Below are positions 48,612 to 60,548 of a stretch of 64,000 nucleotides of DNA, piece after piece; position 1 is the stretch's first letter, and each line of letters opens with the position of its first letter. This stretch comes from Ricordea florida (Eukaryota; Cnidaria; Anthozoa; Corallimorpharia; Ricordeidae). Location of the stretch: NCBI GenBank assembly GCA_949710005.1, contig OX453283.1:26382052-26446051 (forward strand). The letters run 5' to 3'. Both the position numbers and the translations under genes were made by a program. The notes under the pieces were generated by a model, which was not told the DNA's origin, made no database searches, and worked only from the letters and a program-made list of their open reading frames with translations.

Positions 48612-51600
48612 TTACATGGAGTTTGCTAAATTTTTTGGGTTATGGGGGCAGTCTTTGTGATTTCTCCTCACATGGGTGCTACTGTGGCACCATTTGCACT
48701 TTTTGCCCCCGACAGTTACGATGGCCGATTCTGGTGCAGCAACTGCAGCACCTTCAGGAATCGTTGGCATGCCACCCAATCCATCACGAACAGCATTTTC
48801 TGCTAGACAAATAGCCTCCGCTTCCATTCGGTCTTCATCCTCATCCTCTCCGTAGGTGTGTCTTATCTGACAGTTTTTCACATACTTCTTCCTGTAAAAA
48901 TAGATTGCTCACTATAAATCGCCACACAAAGCTAATAACAACACAGGCCAAAAATATAATGGCATTCAAAACAGCATGATATACGTTGACAAAGACAAAC
49001 AGCTGGGGACTCAGAAAGAAACCCTGTGATGATACTTCAATGTAGTGTATAAAAAACACACCATTTTTCACTTGCAAATGGATATTTAAATTGTGAATAT
49101 TTACCTTAATTCTTGTTCCTCTGATTGACTAATTTTTCTCTGTACCCTTTTCCTTTTTCCCGCCTCTGTCCTGTAACGTTCAAGCCGTTTCATGCGGTCT
49201 TCATTATCCTTTTGGCACTGAGAGAAAAGTAATACAGTGAATGATTCTATATGAAGTGCAGTTGTTCTCATAACCACAAGTTTTTTGGGTGTCTGCTGCA
49301 TTTGTAATACATTCATGCATTCACGCCATAAATTGTCTCAGTTTCTGTGGCATAAAGTTACTGAAAGTAAATCCCCCCCTGGATCGGATACTTGTCCATT
49401 ACAGAGTTACCCCCACGCATTATCTTTGCTGGTCCCCATCTCCTCTGTGCTTGTGGAGAAGGGTGCTATGAGAGTGAGGTGTTTTGCCAGAGATCTCAAC
49501 TAGTGCACTGTGATATCTATATTTACTATTATGCTTATTGCAGCAGACACAAATATCCATTGGGTACCTATAAATCTGTAACACCTAGAAACCCCTTGGA
49601 AAAAAGGCATGCAATAATAATGTTTTGGACTCTTGAATTTGCTATTTACCATTTAGTAATTTTATTCTGGTATTCTTGGTCATCCGTGGTTGTGAGATTG
49701 AACTAAAGGAACTGACAGTTGGTAGTTTCTATGAATAATAAAACTGTTAAAAAAAAAGAAAAAACATACCATATTCTGGATTCCACTGAGAATTGGTAGT
49801 CCCAATCTTGAATATAAGTCCACAATCCAGTGGTACTGGGGACCCTTCTCTTTAAAGCACCAGGTCATATTGGCCTGAATGAGGCCCAAATTTGTAGAGG
49901 CCTGGTAGTGCTTCTGATGCAAATTTGTATCCTTGGCCCTGAATTTTGTTAAGACACTAAAGGTGGCCTCTGGGAGGTTTGAATGTCCCTTACCCATATC
50001 TTGGTGTATCACCTCCTCTGCTTTTTTGGCCCTGTCAGCACACTCTATCTCATACGCCAGTCCATGAAGTTCACATTTCAGGGGGTGAGTAGAGTGATGT
50101 GGCTGACCTTGGCACTTCATGTCCGGGTAAAACCCATTTTCATCTGCCACACACTCTTTACATTTACACTTCACCAGTGGATGAAAAGAACATGATCCCC
50201 CCTCCCACTCATGAATGTCCCTGCCGTGGTATTTGCCAAGAGTCAGCATGGTATCTCTGTACTTTTGGGAGCTGTTGCCAGCCTGAACCAAAGCACAGTA
50301 GTGATTACGCTTGGCATTTTGAATGAATCCTGGACCAATGCAACCACAAGCAGGTTTGTTCTTTGTAGCAACAAATGTATGCTTTTTACCAGCACAACAG
50401 CATTTCACTGATTCAACTGCAGGAAATTCTGATTTGTGCAGGGCAATATATGCTGGGGAAAATGATGACATAGCTTTAATGTCCTCCAACTTTTTTCCAT
50501 GAGCCCTTCCCACGTGCCCCCCACACAACATAATCTTTGACTCCTGCTCATTTGAAAATGAATACCTGAACCCTTTAGCAGATGAAGAGTCGGCATCCTG
50601 CCAATTTACTTCAACTTTCAGGTCTTCTTCTTTTGCCTTAGCCCAAAGCACTTGGCTCAAATGACCCTCAGCTGACTTAGCAGTGCCTTCCCATAATTCT
50701 TCATCGCAAATTCTGTCTGCACCTCGCATAGACAGATGCCCATAATAAAGAAGAGCACCTGTAATGTAATTTTTTATGACAAAGGTACAATTTTGACTGA
50801 AGTGACCCCGTATTAGCCAGCACCCATCACAGCATGTTACAGCTCTGGACCAGCTACCTATTTGCTCAGGTGAGAGTTGTTTCATATGATGCTTTGCATC
50901 ATCACACATCATTTTGATGTGTGGTAGGGCAAGGTCTATAACCTCCAAAAATGGTTTTTCTGATGTTACTCCCAGACCCAGACCCCTTCCCAATGTTTTC
51001 CTATAGGAGGCATAACCATGGCCACTAATAAAAAAGGCTAAGGAAAGGGCCAAGGATCGGACACAATCTGTCTCCTTGAATCCAATGCAAGCTGACTGCT
51101 CTTGTAGTCGATTGTTGTCAACCAGCATCCACAGCAGCTGAAGTTGAAGGTCATTGCCCCACCAAAGCCTTTCTTTCCATGTGCAGTGAGGACAAGCTTT
51201 CCTAAAATGCAATAAAAGGAAAATAGGAAGTGTGCAAGAAATTTCCCCGGTGAAGTGATCAATATTTGCGCAAACAAATTGCAATAATTCACCACTGGTA
51301 AGTTAGGTCCATTTTATTATCATTTCAGAGAAAATGGCAAAAAAAAAAATGCATACAAACAAATAAATGTTCTGTTCATTGGTGACATGCAGACCACAAG
51401 AAAGAGATTTTAGAGGAATAGAGTGCCACTAGCTCTGTTCTTTCTTTGAAATGTGCCAATCTAAACATACATGCATTTTCTGATCAAAACACTCTCCACA
51501 GTACATGAAATATGACTATTAGCAAATCTGACAACAGAAGGCGTCACAGTTGAACAAGACTAAGGCACTAAATTTTCGTACAGACAGTGAACTAAAGGTT

Positions 51601-52364
51601 ACCTTTACATTTCCCTTGATTGGATGGACAATTGAAAAATTCATTGAAGTCTTGGATCAACTTCACAATGGACGACGTTGTCCCTACGAATAATCCTTCT
51701 GGAATACTAATGCTGCAAGAAACACAAAATACCAGTTGTAATTTACAAAGGCTCATACTAGCTGGTAGGACTCGTAGAACATGCCAGAAAGTGTGTGTAG
51801 AACTCAAATGTAAATGCCTGAGATATATCTTACAGAAAGTTTATTCATCATTTTAGAGAGAGATGCCGATAACAATGAAAGTAAGGCTAAATTATTCACA
51901 TCAACTTGTGAAATATTGCAAAGTCTCACTTTTGTTAGAGTGAATCGTCTCTTCTGACACGGTCGAGTATTTACACAGCGAACCAAAACTGAAAGTTGAA
52001 GAACACAGGCAAAAAGAATATCATATAAAATATCTAATATCAAAAGAAAGCTGTATGACCCAATCAATTTTTGTATTCATAGCCTCTAGATGAAAATTAC
52101 CTCAGAAAAGCAGAAAATAAGCTTATATGTCAATATATATATGACACGAAAGAATCACAAAATAATTCCTACTCACCCTAATTTGCAAATATCCTCATGA
52201 GCTTTTTGCTTAGATGGAGGCTCATACTCTTCATCTGAATCTTTCACCGCCTGTGCAGAGTTTTGTTGTACAGGGACAGCTTTATCGACCGCTTTACCTT
52301 TGTAAGCTTCATCACCTTTCAGAAACTCATCCAAGGTGCCATCACTTTCTAGTTTCCGTTCCAC
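48612..52364 (-). CDS. Multi-exon transposase gene (Mutator-like DDE type, tentative)
   Basis: The first exon is about 52175-52364 (MERKLESDGTLDEFLKGDEA, acidic). Small exons lie near 51930-51990 and 51600-51716, and the main exon is about 49771-51294. The last two are about 49101-49214 (QKDNEDRMKRLERYRTEAGK) and 48612 to about 48891, ending with a zinc knuckle-like KKCKWCHSSTHVRRNHKDC. The main exon has CCDGCWLIRGHFSQN, VEVNWQDADSSSAKGF, MLCGGHVGRAHGKKLEDI, CGCIGPGFIQNAKRNHYCAL and GKYHGRDIHEWEGG, which I recall from Mutator-like transposase proteins of invertebrates. The early exon joins are not certain in phase. Frames look intact. Confidence 0.6.
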
Positions 52365-52384
52365 GTCCTTGGCACTTTTGAATT

Positions 52385-52542
52385 TTCGGCCTTCAGGCGC
52401 TGCACAGCGTTTTTGCAGCCCGCTGCAACTTCACTTTGGCTGTTGAAAGGCTTTCAAAACGCTGCAAATCGGCTGCATATCTGCTGTACAGCTATTTTGA
52501 AGCGCTTTTGCGGCGCTGTACAGCGCTGCTCGTTTCGTACGG
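52385..52542. repeat. Subterminal gcagcgct/aaaacgctgc repeats at the transposon's right end
   Basis: Clustered copies of agcgctgt, gctgcaaa and aaaacgctgcaaa in both directions, mirrored at 27196-27415. Such clusters usually bind the transposase. Confidence 0.55.
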
Positions 52543-52794
52543 CAGTAACAGGTCATGTTAATGTTTAATTATCTAACTGTTAGGTTTAGCAAGGCCAAAT
52601 AATGAATCGGAAAACAATTCAGTTACGAGGATTGTATAACCAGTACAGCAATATTTTAGGCAAATATGACTTGTTTATATGTGCGCTGAAAGCAGTATGG
52701 TTATATAATTACTCTTCGGATATCAATCCGTGACAGTCGATGTTTATAGACTCGTTGATACCGACAATGCTTAGCTTTTTCACCCTTGAATGAA

Positions 52795-53330
52795 ACTGTG
52801 CAGTGTGACCAACGAAACAGTACTGTACTGTGGTACTGTTTGTTTTACTATACAGTGTAGTCCTAACTAGCTTTTTCATCTATGGATCAAACCATGCAGT
52901 GTAACCATTCTTTGTAAAGCTACTGAACAGCATTTGTAGTGATACTGTTTTATTTTACTATACGGTGTGGTTCTAACTTTGATACAACCGTGCAGTGTGA
53001 CCATTCTATGGAAAGCTAATGAACGGTACTGTACTCGGTGGTACTGTTTGTTTTACTATACAGTGTGGATCTTTGTTTTGATCAAACCATGCATTGTCAC
53101 CATTCTATGGAAAGCTACTGAACAGTACTGTACTGTGGTACTGTTTGTTTTACTATACAGTGTGGTTCTAACTTTTTCATCTGTGGATCAAACCATGCGG
53201 TGTGACCATTCTTTGTAAAGCTACTTAACCGGACTTGAGTACTGTACTGTGGTACTGTATGTTTTACTATACAGTGTGGTTCTAACATTTTCATCTGTGG
53301 GTCAAACAATGCAGTGTCATCAAACCTTCA
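52795..53330 (-). repeat. Array of the dispersed 105-bp repeat, reversed
   Basis: Five copies of ctgtttgttttactatacag with ccattctttgtaaagctactg, the reverse complement of the units at 20860-21245. Spacing is about 105-115 bp. Confidence 0.85.
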
Positions 53331-54180
53331 TGAATATCCCCTAGTTGTGGTGTAAGTTAAGTTTAGTTTCCATTCCAACCGAGCGTTAATACCATCACGG
53401 AAGTTGCACGTGACGGCATCTTGCAAGTGGTTCTTTTGCCGTGTTCAAGCGAAGCTTCGCCGAAGGAACTGAAGTGAACATAGAAGCCGCTACTTCGAGC
53501 AGGAGCATTTCCCTTGGGCTAGCACGGAACTTAAAAACATTAGGTAATTGACTTATCATTCAAAACATGTATTGTGGACATATTCTTACAAACCGATTAA
53601 TGCTAAATTGAAGCGTAGACAGTCGAACCAGGCAAATCATAATTACGTCCGTTCGTCCAAAACTTGCTAGGAAATATTTTTGGGTTATGTTGTTTACTAA
53701 TACAATTTCTAAGACACTGTTCAAATTATTTATGCTTTTTCATAATTCATATCAAAAAGAATAGGATTCCTTTTGAATAACCAGGCATTAACCACTAGTT
53801 TGTTTTGCGTTGTCGTTTAATTTTAAAGATGGGATGTACTATTTCCGAATTCGATCTCCTTCGGTCAACGGAAGTTGTTTATCAATCAGTTTTAGCTGGG
53901 AATATGAGTCACACGTTATTTTCAGAATTCCTCGTTCGTACAGTTGTCTGTTAAGTTAAATGTTGCGACTGTAGAATTCAATACCGAACCAGTCATATTT
54001 TATCAAATTTTTGTCTCATAAAATAGCGTGACTTTCTACCCTAATCACGTGAACACTTCACGTAATTCTGCTCTTTTGATAATACTTGCTGTCTAGTTTT
54101 TGTCACGCTACGTTTGCGTGTAAACCTCTTGCGACTCTTTGTCATGTTTTGCATAACCGGACCGCCAAGATTTGCTTCAT
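53331..54180. other. No gene seen
   Basis: AT-rich single-copy-looking sequence without supported frames or clear repeats. Confidence 0.5.
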
Positions 54181-54394
54181 GTTATAATACCAGACGAGTT
54201 ATGCCTGGTTCCACTAAAGACGTACATGCATGCACTGTTCAGTACTGTAGAATGGTCACACTGCAATATTTGACTCCGTCCTAGCAGACGACATAACAGA
54301 GTCAAACAGTGCAATGTGACCATTCTACGTTACTGAACAGTGCATACATGTATGTCGTTAGTGGAACCAGGCATCACTTGCCTGGTATCATAAC
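54181..54394. repeat. Foldback MITE sharing ends with the 105-bp repeat
   Basis: The left arm (gttataataccagacgagtt...tggttccacta) is inverted at the right (...gcctggtatcataac). Its inner part has gaatggtcacactgcaa and gaacagtgca, also found in the 105-bp family. Confidence 0.75.
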
Positions 54395-54510
54395 ATAAGT
54401 AGACTTTAAAATATTGTGCCCCTAAGCATGTTTTAGACTATAAAATACAACATTTATTGTGGGGATAGTTTCTGAAAAAACTGGTGCTGCGTCGGTGGGA
54501 AATTGAAACA

Positions 54511-54721
54511 CAAGAAACTGGATAAATCAAACGAGTTGATTAACTAAGTTATACCACCGTAAGGTAAAAGGGAGGTGCTGAGGTTTCGAGTGTTAGCCCT
54601 TCGTCGGAGCTTCATTCGTTCGTTATTCGCTCCAACGAAGGGCTAACGCTCGAAATGTCAGCACCTCCCTTTTACCTTACGGTGGTATAACTTCAACTCG
54701 TTTGATTTATCCAGTTTCTTG
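54511..54721. repeat. Long perfect-arm foldback element
   Basis: caagaaactggataaatcaa... at 54511 is inverted to 54721. The arms are about 95 bp, nearly perfect apart from a short insertion, with a small loop rich in ttcgtt. Confidence 0.85.
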
Positions 54722-54936
54722 TATAAAATACAACAGTTGTTTTCTTCCATATTTTAATTGAGGGGCTAGCTCTCGGTAGATTTGCCCGCCTACCAGCTGA
54801 GAGACAAACCAGCTGCCATAACCTGAGTTTGAACCTCTGACCTTCAAATCAAAATTCTAACATAGAAACCGCTACACCAATATTCCTCTATAATTTCTTT
54901 ATGACCCTTTATCTGCGTTCATTTTCTCCAGAAACC

Positions 54937-57900
54937 ATGGCTTCCCAGGATGACATGTACAATAGGCCTTTGCTCGAGGAAGACGGCAACCGTGCATCAG
55001 ACAGAAGTCTGGGAACTAGGACACGGGCTCTTCGCCCACAGTTGAAAAGAAGCAAATTGTTGGTTTTGATTTGTATTTTGTTCGCTGAGCTGTGTGAGCG
55101 CTTGACCTTCTACGGTGTGGCGGCTAACTTAGTCTTTTACTGCAAAGACGTCTTGAAGCTTAAGTCTCCTTTGCCGAGTACCATCACTCTTGCATTTCAA
55201 GGTGAGTGATTCCTGGATTCTGTCAATATAGGAATTGGTGGAAAGCTCTTCTCAAACTCATTACTAATGCAGAAGAGAAAGACAAAGGAAATCAGACACC
55301 GTGACGTGCTTGGATATCTAATGAAACTCGGCTCGTTTTGGCTTCGTTAATTTCTCCTTCTGAATAATTTCGTTTGATCGCCAATGATATGCATGCAAAA
55401 ATTTCAATAGCGTTGATTACCTGAGAGCATGTCAATTAATCCCAAATAGTGCAGAAATTTAAAATTAAATTTTTTGAATGTATATCATTAACAAGTCATT
55501 AAATGATTTCGAGTGCAATTCTGTTTTAATAAGCACTTGTAAATCCTTCAAAGAAAACAAATTGCACTCGCCCTAGACGGCCTAGAGGCTCGTGCAATTT
55601 TTTCAGTGTTTAAAAAATTTAATAAACTGCACTCGAAACCATTTGATCACCTACAGATATCAAACACTTTGAATTTTGTCAAAAAATATTACCTTATTAC
55701 AGCTCTTAAATAACCATTAGTTCTCGTTGTTAGTTTCGATTTCTTTGTTGAACTTTATCACCATGGTTACGGCTCTTCCATAGGAACATGCTTCTTCACG
55801 CCTGTGATTGGAGGATGGCTAGCCGACACGTTCCTGGGCCGCTACAACACCATATATGGTTCTTCGCTGCTTTACACCGCAGGTACCATTATCCTTACCG
55901 CCACGACCTACAGCTACCCAGAAGGCTATGCGATGAGCATCGCAAGCAAGGAAGCTTTTCTTGCAGTGTCTCTTATTCTTATAGCAATGGGAACAGGAGG
56001 AATCAAAGCTAACGTGTCGCCTATGGGGGCGGACCAAGTACAGAGTCAGGGACAGGAAATGGTTCAGAAGTTTTTTGACTGGTTTTACTGGTTTATACAG
56101 GTTGGCTCGCTGCTCGCCTACACCTTGGTTGTTTACATCCAGCAGGAAGTATCCTTCTTCTACGGTTACCTAGTAACGGTGTGTACAATGTGCATAGGTC
56201 TGGCCCTTTTTGTGATTGGACGAAATCAGTATATCTTGCATCCGCCGCAGGGGAGTTACTTAGTTGACACGTTAATGATAATTGGCAAGGGATTGTGGAA
56301 TCTGATTGGGTGCCGAAAGCACGCCGACCATTGGCTGGATGGAAGTAAGATAAGGAAGGGAGGGAAGTTCTCTGGGGAGATGGTGGAAAGTGTCAAGTCC
56401 CTTATTGGGCTTTTCCCTATTTTCCTGACGTTCATCTTCTACTGGACAGTATTTGGTCAGGTAAGTTTGATAGTAGTAAAGAAGTATTTTTGGTAGATTC
56501 CCCAGGATAGAGATTCACTTGACTTGATCAGTGCCATTTTTACTTCGCTTGAGGCGGCGTTATTTTCCTTTATTATATACGGATCAATGTCAGTTTCTGT
56601 GTAACTGTGCACCTACCCCTCCCCTAACCCAGCAAGTTATAATGAGTTAAAAAGTTAGTGTTAATGTTAGATTAGGGGAGGGGTAGGTGCACAGTTACCC
56701 AAAAACTGACTTTGATCCTTGTATGGCTGGTTCCCCCAAACGGGCAAGATGAGGCAAATCCTGAATTTTGATTGGCTATTCGAGCGGGCAAGATGAGGCA
56801 AATCCTGAGTTTTGATTGGCTATTCGAGCGGGAAAGATGAGGCAAATCCTGAGTTTTGATTGGCTATTCGAACGGGCAAGATGGAAACAAACAAAACAAA
56901 ATGGTCTCAAATCCCTTACTGACTTGTTCAGTCAAGATGGCTGGATATTGGTCTCGTTATTTTTTGCGTTTTTTTTTACCTCGACTTCATCTCAGTCAAT
57001 GAAAACGTAAAAAAGAACTCAGCTAATAAGCAGCCATGTTGACCTTACACTTGGTCAATACCGCAATTCGTAACTAACTGATAACTCTTTCTCGTTGTTC
57101 ATCATAGGGCCTCACAACGTACGTCCTACAAGCCTCTTACATGAATTTAAAAATGTCCAACACGTTATCTTTCCCGGCAGCCTCTCTGAGCGTTTTTGAA
57201 ATCGTCTCCTTATTGGTTCTTATTCCTTTCATCGATCGCATTGTGTACCCAGGCCTTCGTCGATTGGGTGTTAACTTTACTCCACTACGCAGAATCGGTG
57301 TTGGTTTGTTGTTCGCGGCTGGTTCGGTGGTTTTGGCGGGAATTATTGAAATTGAGAGAAAGGAGTATATTAAGAAGTATGGCACAATTCGACAAGACGC
57401 CTTCGATTCGCCTGTGAATGCGTCAACCATGAGTGTCTTTTACCAAGTACCACAGTACATTTTGCAGGGAACCAGTGAAGCTTTGGTATCTGTTACAGGT
57501 TTGTATTTGTATTGACAACTCATTATTATGGAGTCGAGCAACTCGCGCAGAACTGCAATCTTTTCTTCAACTTAAATGGCTATCACTCCCTTAATTGTTA
57601 AAAATCTCCCCTCCCCTCTCAATGTTGAGATTACCGATACGGCACCACATTCTTGTCCATCGCCAAGGTATTCCAGTACACAGAATCACATCTCAACATT
57701 GTTTGGGGTAGGGGGTAAGGGGTACGGGGTAGGGGTAGGGGTAGGGGTAGGGAGTAGGGGTGGGGGAACGCGTAAGATTTCCTTTGATTCCGAAAATCTG
57801 TAAAAAAGAAAAAAAAAACACAAATTCTATCGATCGGTCAAAGAAGGAGCCCATAAATGGCCAGTTGCCCCAAGTTTTCACGCTGAGTCACTGCTCATTG

Positions 57901-58836
57901 CGCCGCCGGGATATCTGAACATCATGCTCAGAAAAACAAAGACAAAAACAGCGTCAAAAACAAAACAAAACAAACAAACAACCAAAACAAAAGAACAAAT
58001 CAAAATCAGAAACAAAACAGGGACAGAAACAAAAACAAATACAACAACAAAAAGAAAAAAAAAACAAAAATATAAAATCAAAAGCTAATCAAAAACCAAG
58101 AAAATAAAAAAAAAAAATTTAAAAAATGCAAAAATTAAAAAAGATAGTAACTTTAACTAAGCTTTTCTTCTCAGTCACTTGTTCTAAGTCAGGCTAGTGT
58201 TATAAATGTTGATTTCTCTTATTTGGTAACTGAACTATTGTAGTCCCCCGACCAAGAGCTCTGCTCCTTTGGCTGTTACCCATCTCTCACTTAAAGGCGT
58301 CATTTCACATGTGTATGCCAGGATATTAGGAGGGTAATGGCCTCCTATATATGCTCGATCTATTTCTGCCATTTTGATAATTTTTGTTACTTAAAACAGT
58401 GTGGATAAAACGAACTTGAATTTGAAATTACCACTGACATCTTATGACTGCTAAAGAAAAACTCGCTTTTGCGTTCCCTTTAGGTCTTGAATTTGCCTAT
58501 TCCCAGTCCCCAATTGACTTGCGCGGAGTGGTGATGGGAGTGTGCCTGGCGATGATTGGCATAGGTTACTACGTAGCAGGAGCCTTGGCCTCCATTGTTA
58601 AACACGCCTCGGACGGGAGCTGGTACCCAGAAAATCTCAATGATGGTTCGCTGCAGAAATACATGTTCCTATTGGCTGGGTTGATGTTGATAAATGCCAC
58701 AGTTTTCCTACTCTTAGCGATGAGATACCGTTACGTAAATAACGATTTTGAAATGAGTGCCAGTTTTGATGGCGACAACGAAATTCAAAATAGAGACAGG
58801 GAAGGCCGAAACGTGACGACTAAACCCGACAACTAG
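54937..58836 (+). CDS. SLC15A4: SLC15A4-like peptide/histidine transporter, host gene
   Basis: Four exons, 54937-55201, 55784-56460, 57108-57498 and 58484-58836, join in phase to 561 codons; family members are of similar length. The ATG at 54937 has a good context (aaaccatgg). The N-terminus has acidic and hydrophobic residues like a lysosomal-type signal (RPLLEED), followed by ELCERLTFYGVAANLV of POT/PTR transporters. GGWLADTFLGRYNT and MGTGGIKANVSPMGADQ follow, then FFDWFYWFIQVGSLLAYT, and YQVPQYILQGTSEALVSVTG joined to LEFAYSQSPIDLRG in the last exon. These are the conserved POT motifs with about 12 membrane helices. Proton-coupled import of peptides or histidine, probably in endolysosomes by homology. 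Confidence 0.9.
56581..56718. repeat. 138-bp hairpin MITE in SLC15A4-like intron 2
   Basis: ggatcaatgtcagttt...cccctaac is inverted as gttagattaggggagg...actttgatcc. Confidence 0.8.
56741..56882 (+). repeat. 44-bp tandem repeat
   Basis: Three and a fraction copies of a unit with gggcaagatgaggcaaatcc and gattggctattcga. Confidence 0.85.
57704..57767 (+). repeat. (ggggta)n microsatellite in intron 3
   Basis: About ten imperfect 6-bp units. The intron continues as A-rich low-complexity sequence to 58130. Confidence 0.85.
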
Positions 58837-59812
58837 CTTCGTTGGCACAACTTCCTTTCGTTTGAAGAAAGAAAGCTTGGCAAACAAGAAGTTCAAGAAA
58901 AAGAGAAGCAAACCTAAAAATGATAAAGAGAAGCTGATCAGGCTTTTGTACGGGAAAGAAGGGAAAGTTCCATTTCTTTTCATTCGTTGCGAACGGCAAC
59001 GCATTCAGAATGAGGTTAAACCTCGGATATAAATAAAAGACCCCAGATTCAGGTAGATAGACCAATCAAATCCATAGAAAACACTTTCTTATTGTAAAGT
59101 AATTCCATGTGTTATGATTTTAAAACGATTGTGAAAAGGTTCTTGAAAGGTAATTTTAGCCATTTCAAATATGAAAAAAATGTTTTTTTAGAATAAAACG
59201 CACAAGTATTATAATGTTGCCAAGGTAACTAAATGACTAAATCTGGCTGAGTTATCATTGGTTGATTTACTCTCTGAACCAGCTCACTCTTCTACCTCCC
59301 CCTCAGTAGCAAATTACTATCCCCTCTTTAGATGGGTTTAACCCAGGAGTGTCAGTAGTTGTTTATTGATTTTGATCATCAGGGTCTAAGTAGTTCTGTT
59401 CAGTAGTTCAATGCTTTAAGAAAGCCTATATGCCATGTAAAATTTTTAAGTGTTAAATTAAAAAGTTTTTAATTGCTAAGTATTTCTAATTTTGTAGTCT
59501 GACATTCAGTTCCTTTCAGAATTTTATTCATCTGTATGTGTATTCTCTTACTTTTTAAATTGTTGAAATTAGTTTAGTAATTTTTAATTTTTAACCTAAT
59601 TAGTGAGGACCTCCCTGAAAACCACATAATGTGATGAGAACATCCTCTTTAAATATTTATTATCATTATTATTATTATTGTTATTATTATTATTACTATT
59701 ATTATTATAGTTCTGAAAAGAATTGTTGATGACGTTGACTGACGTTTTGACGTGAGCAGAGCGAAAGTGACCTCCAGAGTCAAGATAGTTGCGCGTTATT
59801 AGGGGGTGGAAT
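58837..59812. other. 3' flank of the transporter gene, no further gene
   Basis: Contains likely polyadenylation signals (aataaa near 59031) and an (att)n microsatellite at 59662-59708. No supported gene. Confidence 0.5.
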
Positions 59813-59815
59813 TTA

Positions 59816-60099
59816 GGGACGGACCATTAGAAAAGTGATGGGGGGGGGGGGGGCTGGGGAATTTTCAGCTTGCACGAATTTTTTTTTCGCTCACTGCTTG
59901 TGCAGGAATTTTTTTTTCAGGTGAACCCCTCTGCACGAATTTTTTTTACTACGTGTGAAAGAGTCACAATTGGACCTTCCTTCTGCATGAATTTTTTTTT
60001 TACCTTCTTCTTTGCATGAATTTTTTTTTCGGAATTTTCCCTTGCATGAATTTTTTTTTGGTTTCCCCCCCCCCCATCACTTTTCTAATGGTCCGTCCC
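59816..60099. mobile_element. Complete Harbinger-type MITE (284 bp)
   Basis: Starts gggacggaccattagaaaag and ends with its inverse. tta flanks both sides (59813-59815 and 60100-60102), the 3-bp duplication of PIF/Harbinger elements. The inside is repeated tgcatgaatttttttt units and G/C homopolymers next to the termini. Confidence 0.82.
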
Positions 60100-60298
60100 T
60101 TATGTCTCTGTCCAACGTTGTGATTGGTTATCCCCCTCCCTCAGTATTTTGGAGCACCGTAAGCTGATACGCATGCGTCGGTCAAGGCGATTGAAGTTCG
60201 CTCGCTGAAAACAACGATGACCTCGATAGCGTTGATCCTAGCAGTATGCAGGACACCTGTCATATATGAACTCAGTTAAATGACCTTGCTCTCCATCA

Positions 60299-60371
60299 GT
60301 TTTCGTAGCTCAGTGGATAGAGCGCCCGCCCGGTGTTCGGGAGGTCATGGGTTCGATTCCTGTCGGGGACT
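60299..60371 (+). tRNA. tRNA-like sequence, probable pseudogene or SINE head
   Basis: The acceptor arm gttttcg/cggggac pairs with G-T wobbles. The D arm is gctcagtggatagagc and the T arm has gggttcgattcc. The anticodon arm is cccgc..tcggg with loop ccggtgt, where position 33 is c rather than the expected t and one stem pair is mismatched. The box A and B sequences are good. Anticodon ggt is only nominal. Confidence 0.45.
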
Positions 60372-60548
60372 CAGAATTTTTCCTTTGTCCCATGCTCGTG
60401 TCATGTTGATTAATTCACCTTCACAACTAATAGTAAAGTTTACTAACAGTTCATTTAATTTGGATTCACATTATTACTAGTCGCTTTAATCGTATACAAA
60501 AGTAAGTTATAGTGGAGAAATAGTGATAATAATTGGAATATTCGGAAT

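Larger units (their letters stand above)
27196..52542. mobile_element. Older DNA transposon hosting Polinton element 2 (nested)
   Basis: ccgtacgaaacgagcagcgc (27196-27215) recurs inverted at 52523-52542, and both ends continue into gcagcgct/gcaaaa-rich subterminal repeats (27219-27415 and 52385-52519). Removing element 2 leaves about 8.7 kb containing a transposase gene (48612-52364) and a small companion gene (47318-48275). No target duplication was found, so joining the two ends into one element is inference. Confidence 0.5.

Noticed and set aside
27183-52555. Target duplication for the older nested transposon
   Set aside because: Bases outside 27196 and 52542 were compared, and no 8-11-bp match was visible.
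57576-58081. Frames in intron 3 of the transporter gene
   Set aside because: Generated by the ggggta and A-rich low-complexity tracts; the exons on either side join in phase without them.
60280-60480. Small frame reading SVDRAPARCSGG
   Set aside because: It is the translation of the tRNA-like sequence, a common false gene.
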